Assembly: GCF_030410485.1 (NCBI RefSeq)
Contig: NZ_JAUHHC010000003.1
Span: 744,001-808,000 of the forward strand
DNA: 64,000 bases
Source: Roseateles violae
GTDB lineage: Bacteria; Pseudomonadota; Gammaproteobacteria; Burkholderiales; Burkholderiaceae_C
Reading direction: 5' to 3'
A program made the position numbers and the translations under genes. Positions 61,885 to 64,000 of the stretch are shown here, piece by piece. A model generated the notes under the pieces. The model ran no database searches, was not told where the DNA came from, and saw only the letters and a list, made by a program, of their open reading frames with translations. Position 1 is the stretch's first letter; every line of letters starts with the position of its first letter.

Positions 61885-62646
61885 TCAATCGCCGGCCAGC
61901 GCCTGCAGCTCCAGCGCCCGCAATTCGAGCGCATTCGGCAGGGCCGCGCCCTGCGCCGTGTTGTCGAAGATGCACCAGTGCTCGGCCGCGGCCGGCCAGC
62001 GCCGCAGCTCGGCCAGGCGCTGTGCCAGCCAGTCCCGCGTGTAGGGCGAGCGGTAGAGCTGCGGCGAGCCATGCCAGCGCCAGTAGAGCAGCGCGCCGCG
62101 GCCCGCGCCGGCGGGGCCGAGCCAGCCGCCCGGCTGCGCCGCGGATGGCCGCCGCGCCGGATCGGCCCCGGCACGTGCGATGCGCCAGTCGGCCAGCGCC
62201 GCATCGGCCGCCGGCGTGTCGAACCAGCTGGCATGACGCGGCTCGCAGACGATGGCGGCCGGCGTGCGCGCCGCGAGGCGCTCGAAGAAGGGCCGCTGAG
62301 CCCGCGCATCGAAGGCCAGCGAGGGCGGCAGCTGGACCAGGATCACGGCCAGCTTCCCGCCCAGCTCGGCGGTCTCGCCAAGAAAGCGCTGCAGCGCCTC
62401 TTCGCCCGCCTCGCCCAACCGCGCCTCGTGCGTGATCGTGCGCGGCAGCTTGACCGCGAAGCGGAAGTCCGGCGGCGTCAGCGCCGCCCAGCGCGCGTAG
62501 GTGGCCGGCTGGTGCGGCCGGTAAAAGGAGCTGTTGATCTCCACGCAGTTCAGCACCCGCGCATAGCGCTGCAGCTGATGGCCGTCGCCCGGGAACAGCG
62601 CCGCCGGATCGCGGTTCAGTGACCAGCCTGCCGTACCGATGCGCAT
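61885..62646 (-). CDS. DUF72 protein (second copy)
   Basis: 253 aa from ATG 62646. RIGTAGWSLNRDPAALFP, VLNCVEINSSFYRPHQPATYARW, FRFAVKLPRTITHEAR, LAVILVQLPPSLAF and CEPRHASWF show the DUF72 fold. Aligns only loosely with the copy at 48412-49218, so they are old paralogues. It has the CEPRH motif (DVRH in the first copy), which contains a conserved acid and base. Same strand as gspA, 20 bp apart. Function unknown. Confidence 0.88.
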   Translation of the reverse strand: MRIGTAGWSLNRDPAALFPGDGHQLQRYARVLNCVEINSSFYRPHQPATYARWAALTPPDFRFAVKLPRTITHEARLGEAGEEALQRFLGETAELGGKLAVILVQLPPSLAFDARAQRPFFERLAARTPAAIVCEPRHASWFDTPAADAALADWRIARAGADPARRPSAAQPGGWLGPAGAGRGALLYWRWHGSPQLYRSPYTRDWLAQRLAELRRWPAAAEHWCIFDNTAQGAALPNALELRALELQALAGD

Positions 62647-62674
62647 GGCCCGGACGGGCAAGCCGGATGCCGGC

Positions 62675-63721
62675 TCAATCCGTCCCGCGCTCGGCCGCGA
62701 TCAGCCGCTCCAGCAGGCGGCGCGCATGGATGCCGCCGGCGTCGATGTTCAGGTTCATCAGCTTGCGCCCGGGCCAGGCCGCCAGATTGCGCTGCTGGCG
62801 CTCCAGCATCTCCAGATCCTCGGCGAAGATCCTGGCCTGGCCGGCGCGGATGCTTTCGGTCAGCGCCGCATCCTCGGGCTTGAACTTGCGCGCCATGCCC
62901 CAGAAGTACCAGATCGAGCCCTCGCTCTCCGGCGTGATGAAGTCGACCACGATGCTGGCGGCCTTGTGCTCGGGCGCCGCCTCATGGCCGCCGCGGCCGG
63001 CCAAGGCAACGCCGACCTCGATCAACACCTGGCTGGGCGGCGTGAAGCGGCAGATCTGCCAGCGGTCGACCGGCTGGTCCTCCGGCAGGCCCATGCCGCG
63101 CAAGGCCATGCGCCAGAACGGCGGCGCCTGGATGCCGTTCATGAAACGCGCGGTGATTACCTCGTCGCCTTCGACCCGCGTCTTCGGATGCGCCTCGTCG
63201 ATCTCCTTCTGGCCGATGCTGTCCGCATGGACATAGGTCTCGTGCGTCAGGTCCATCAGGTTGTCGATCATCAGCCGGTAGTCGCAGGCGATGCGGTAGA
63301 GCCCGCCGCCATAGGCCCAGTCGGGGCTGTCGGCCCAGGGCAGCGCAGGGATGCGCGCCGGCTCGGCCAGCGCCGCCTCGCCGGGCCAGACCCAGACGAA
63401 GCCATGGCGCTCGACGACCGGATAGGCGCGGATCGCCGGGAAGCGCTCGACATGCTGGCCCGGCATGGCCAGCGCCTTGCCGGCACAGCCCATCTCGAGC
63501 CCGTGGTAGCCGCATCGCAGCCGGCCATCGATCACGCGGCCCAAGGACAGCGGCGCGCCGCGGTGCGGGCAGAAATCCTCCAGCGCCGCGACCTGGCCCC
63601 CGGGCCCGCGAAAGAACACCATCGCTTCGCCGCAGATGCGCCGGCCCAGCGGCTTCGCGCCGACCAGCTCGTCCGGCGTGCAGGCGACGTACCAGGCGTT
63701 CTTCGGGAAGCTGCTCGTCAT
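62675..63721 (-). CDS. Rieske aromatic ring-oxygenase, vanillate O-demethylase-like
   Basis: 348 aa. N-terminal Rieske [2Fe-2S] motif: FCPHRGAPLSLG and RCGYHGLEM (C-x-H ... C-x2-H). Mononuclear iron site in IDNLMDLTHETYVHADS (Asp, His, His). Similar in layout to VanA oxygenases. The reductase partner (VanB) is not in the window. ATG 63721 overlaps the Gfo/Idh/MocA gene stop by 4 bp, so both act in the same pathway. Substrate unknown, probably an aromatic or methoxyaromatic acid. Confidence 0.88.
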   Translation of the reverse strand: MTSSFPKNAWYVACTPDELVGAKPLGRRICGEAMVFFRGPGGQVAALEDFCPHRGAPLSLGRVIDGRLRCGYHGLEMGCAGKALAMPGQHVERFPAIRAYPVVERHGFVWVWPGEAALAEPARIPALPWADSPDWAYGGGLYRIACDYRLMIDNLMDLTHETYVHADSIGQKEIDEAHPKTRVEGDEVITARFMNGIQAPPFWRMALRGMGLPEDQPVDRWQICRFTPPSQVLIEVGVALAGRGGHEAAPEHKAASIVVDFITPESEGSIWYFWGMARKFKPEDAALTESIRAGQARIFAEDLEMLERQQRNLAAWPGRKLMNLNIDAGGIHARRLLERLIAAERGTD

Positions 63722-64000
63722 GACTGCAGTTGCTGCTCCAGCTGATGCAGCACCTGGTAGCAGGGCAGCACCTGGGCGATGCTGGCATTGGGCTCGCGGC
63801 CCTCGCGGATCGCGGCGATGAACTCGCGGTCCTGCAGCTCGATGCCGTTCATCGACACGTCGACCTGCGAGACGTCGATCTTCTCCTCCTTGCCGTTGAA
63901 CAGATCGTCGTAGCGGGCGATATAGGTGCCGCTGTCGCCGATGTAGCGGAAGAAGGTGCCCAGCGGTCCGTCATTGTTGAAGGACAGGCTCAAGGTGCAG
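63718..64000 (-). CDS. Gfo/Idh/MocA oxidoreductase, C-terminal part
   Basis: Partial: the start lies beyond 64000. The visible 94 residues (SLSFNNDGPLGTFFRYIGDSGTYIARYDDL ... REFIAAIREGREPNASIAQVLPCYQVLHQL) fit the C-terminal substrate domain and final helix of the Gfo/Idh/MocA NAD(P)-dependent family. Stop overlaps the Rieske gene start (ATGA). Some aromatic catabolic dehydrogenases such as LigC belong to this family, but the catalytic half is not visible. Confidence 0.7.
   Translation of the reverse strand, partial: CTLSLSFNNDGPLGTFFRYIGDSGTYIARYDDLFNGKEEKIDVSQVDVSMNGIELQDREFIAAIREGREPNASIAQVLPCYQVLHQLEQQLQS

Noticed and set aside
1-64000. CRISPR arrays, insertion sequences, tRNA or rRNA genes
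   Set aside because: No regularly spaced repeats, no transposase motifs, no cloverleaf-like or rRNA sequence seen while reading the gaps; almost the whole window is protein-coding.

Overview
This is a dense, very GC-rich chromosomal window from a betaproteobacterium, most probably order Burkholderiales (a Rubrivivax/Roseateles/Comamonadaceae-like lineage). The evidence is the gene order pgk-pyk-fba-purC-purE-purK-sua5, the def-fmt-htpX and LysM-dprA-smg blocks, secDF-yajC, LivM-LivG fused in one polypeptide, and DUF1631, DUF494/Smg and GspA/GspB proteins. About 69 protein genes were found. I saw no rRNA, tRNA, CRISPR array, insertion sequence or prophage. Only one gap exceeds 300 bp (7307-7677), and it carries a good ECF sigma-factor promoter.

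Layout. 0-6 kb: a LysR regulator, a glutaredoxin, 5-formyl-THF cyclo-ligase, lytic transglycosylase, GST and CCA-adding enzyme. 5.9-7.3 kb: a three-gene operon (DUF4440, DUF3052, YdeI) whose last gene is broken by a one-base frameshift. 7.6-9.5 kb: a self-contained ECF module (exported SnoaL-like protein, sigma factor, membrane anti-sigma factor). 9.5-15.3 kb: six genes on the minus strand in which every junction is a 4-bp overlap: tsaB, rimI, family-4 uracil-DNA glycosylase, a PAS-PAS-GGDEF-EAL protein, a MidA-type methyltransferase and a GNAT acetyltransferase. 15.4-29.7 kb: purine synthesis (purE, purK, purC), t6A synthesis (sua5) and lower glycolysis (fba, pyk, pgk), with maeB, a CnoX-like thioredoxin, a TPR protein and a HTH-ATPase-STAS-like regulator interleaved. 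29.8-43.5 kb: azlCD, a DUF2807 adhesin-like protein, htpX, fmt, def, LysM protein, dprA, smg, DUF1631, secF-secD-yajC.

43.7-64 kb is more accessory. A hydroxyproline-type catabolic operon (Pyr4H2C deaminase family, FCD GntR regulator, 4-hydroxyproline epimerase) has a palindrome upstream that suits its GntR protein. Then come an osmoprotectant-type substrate-binding/permease fusion without an ATPase, two DUF72 proteins, a YCII-VOC fusion, NhaR divergent from TerC and Bax-inhibitor-1, a LIV-type ABC transporter without a binding protein divergent from an enoyl-CoA-hydratase-fold protein (with a long TetR-like palindrome between them), thymidine kinase flanked by two paralogous four-cysteine mini-proteins, gspB-gspA, and a Rieske oxygenase translationally coupled to a Gfo/Idh/MocA oxidoreductase cut by the window edge.

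The strongest items for follow-up are the ECF module with its promoter, the overlapping tsaB-to-GNAT cluster containing a c-di-GMP enzyme, the SGNH lipoprotein lacking its catalytic Ser and His, the paralogous zinc-ribbon-like pair around tdk, the two operator-like palindromes, and the YdeI frameshift. None is proven to be a new system; they are sequence-supported hypotheses.
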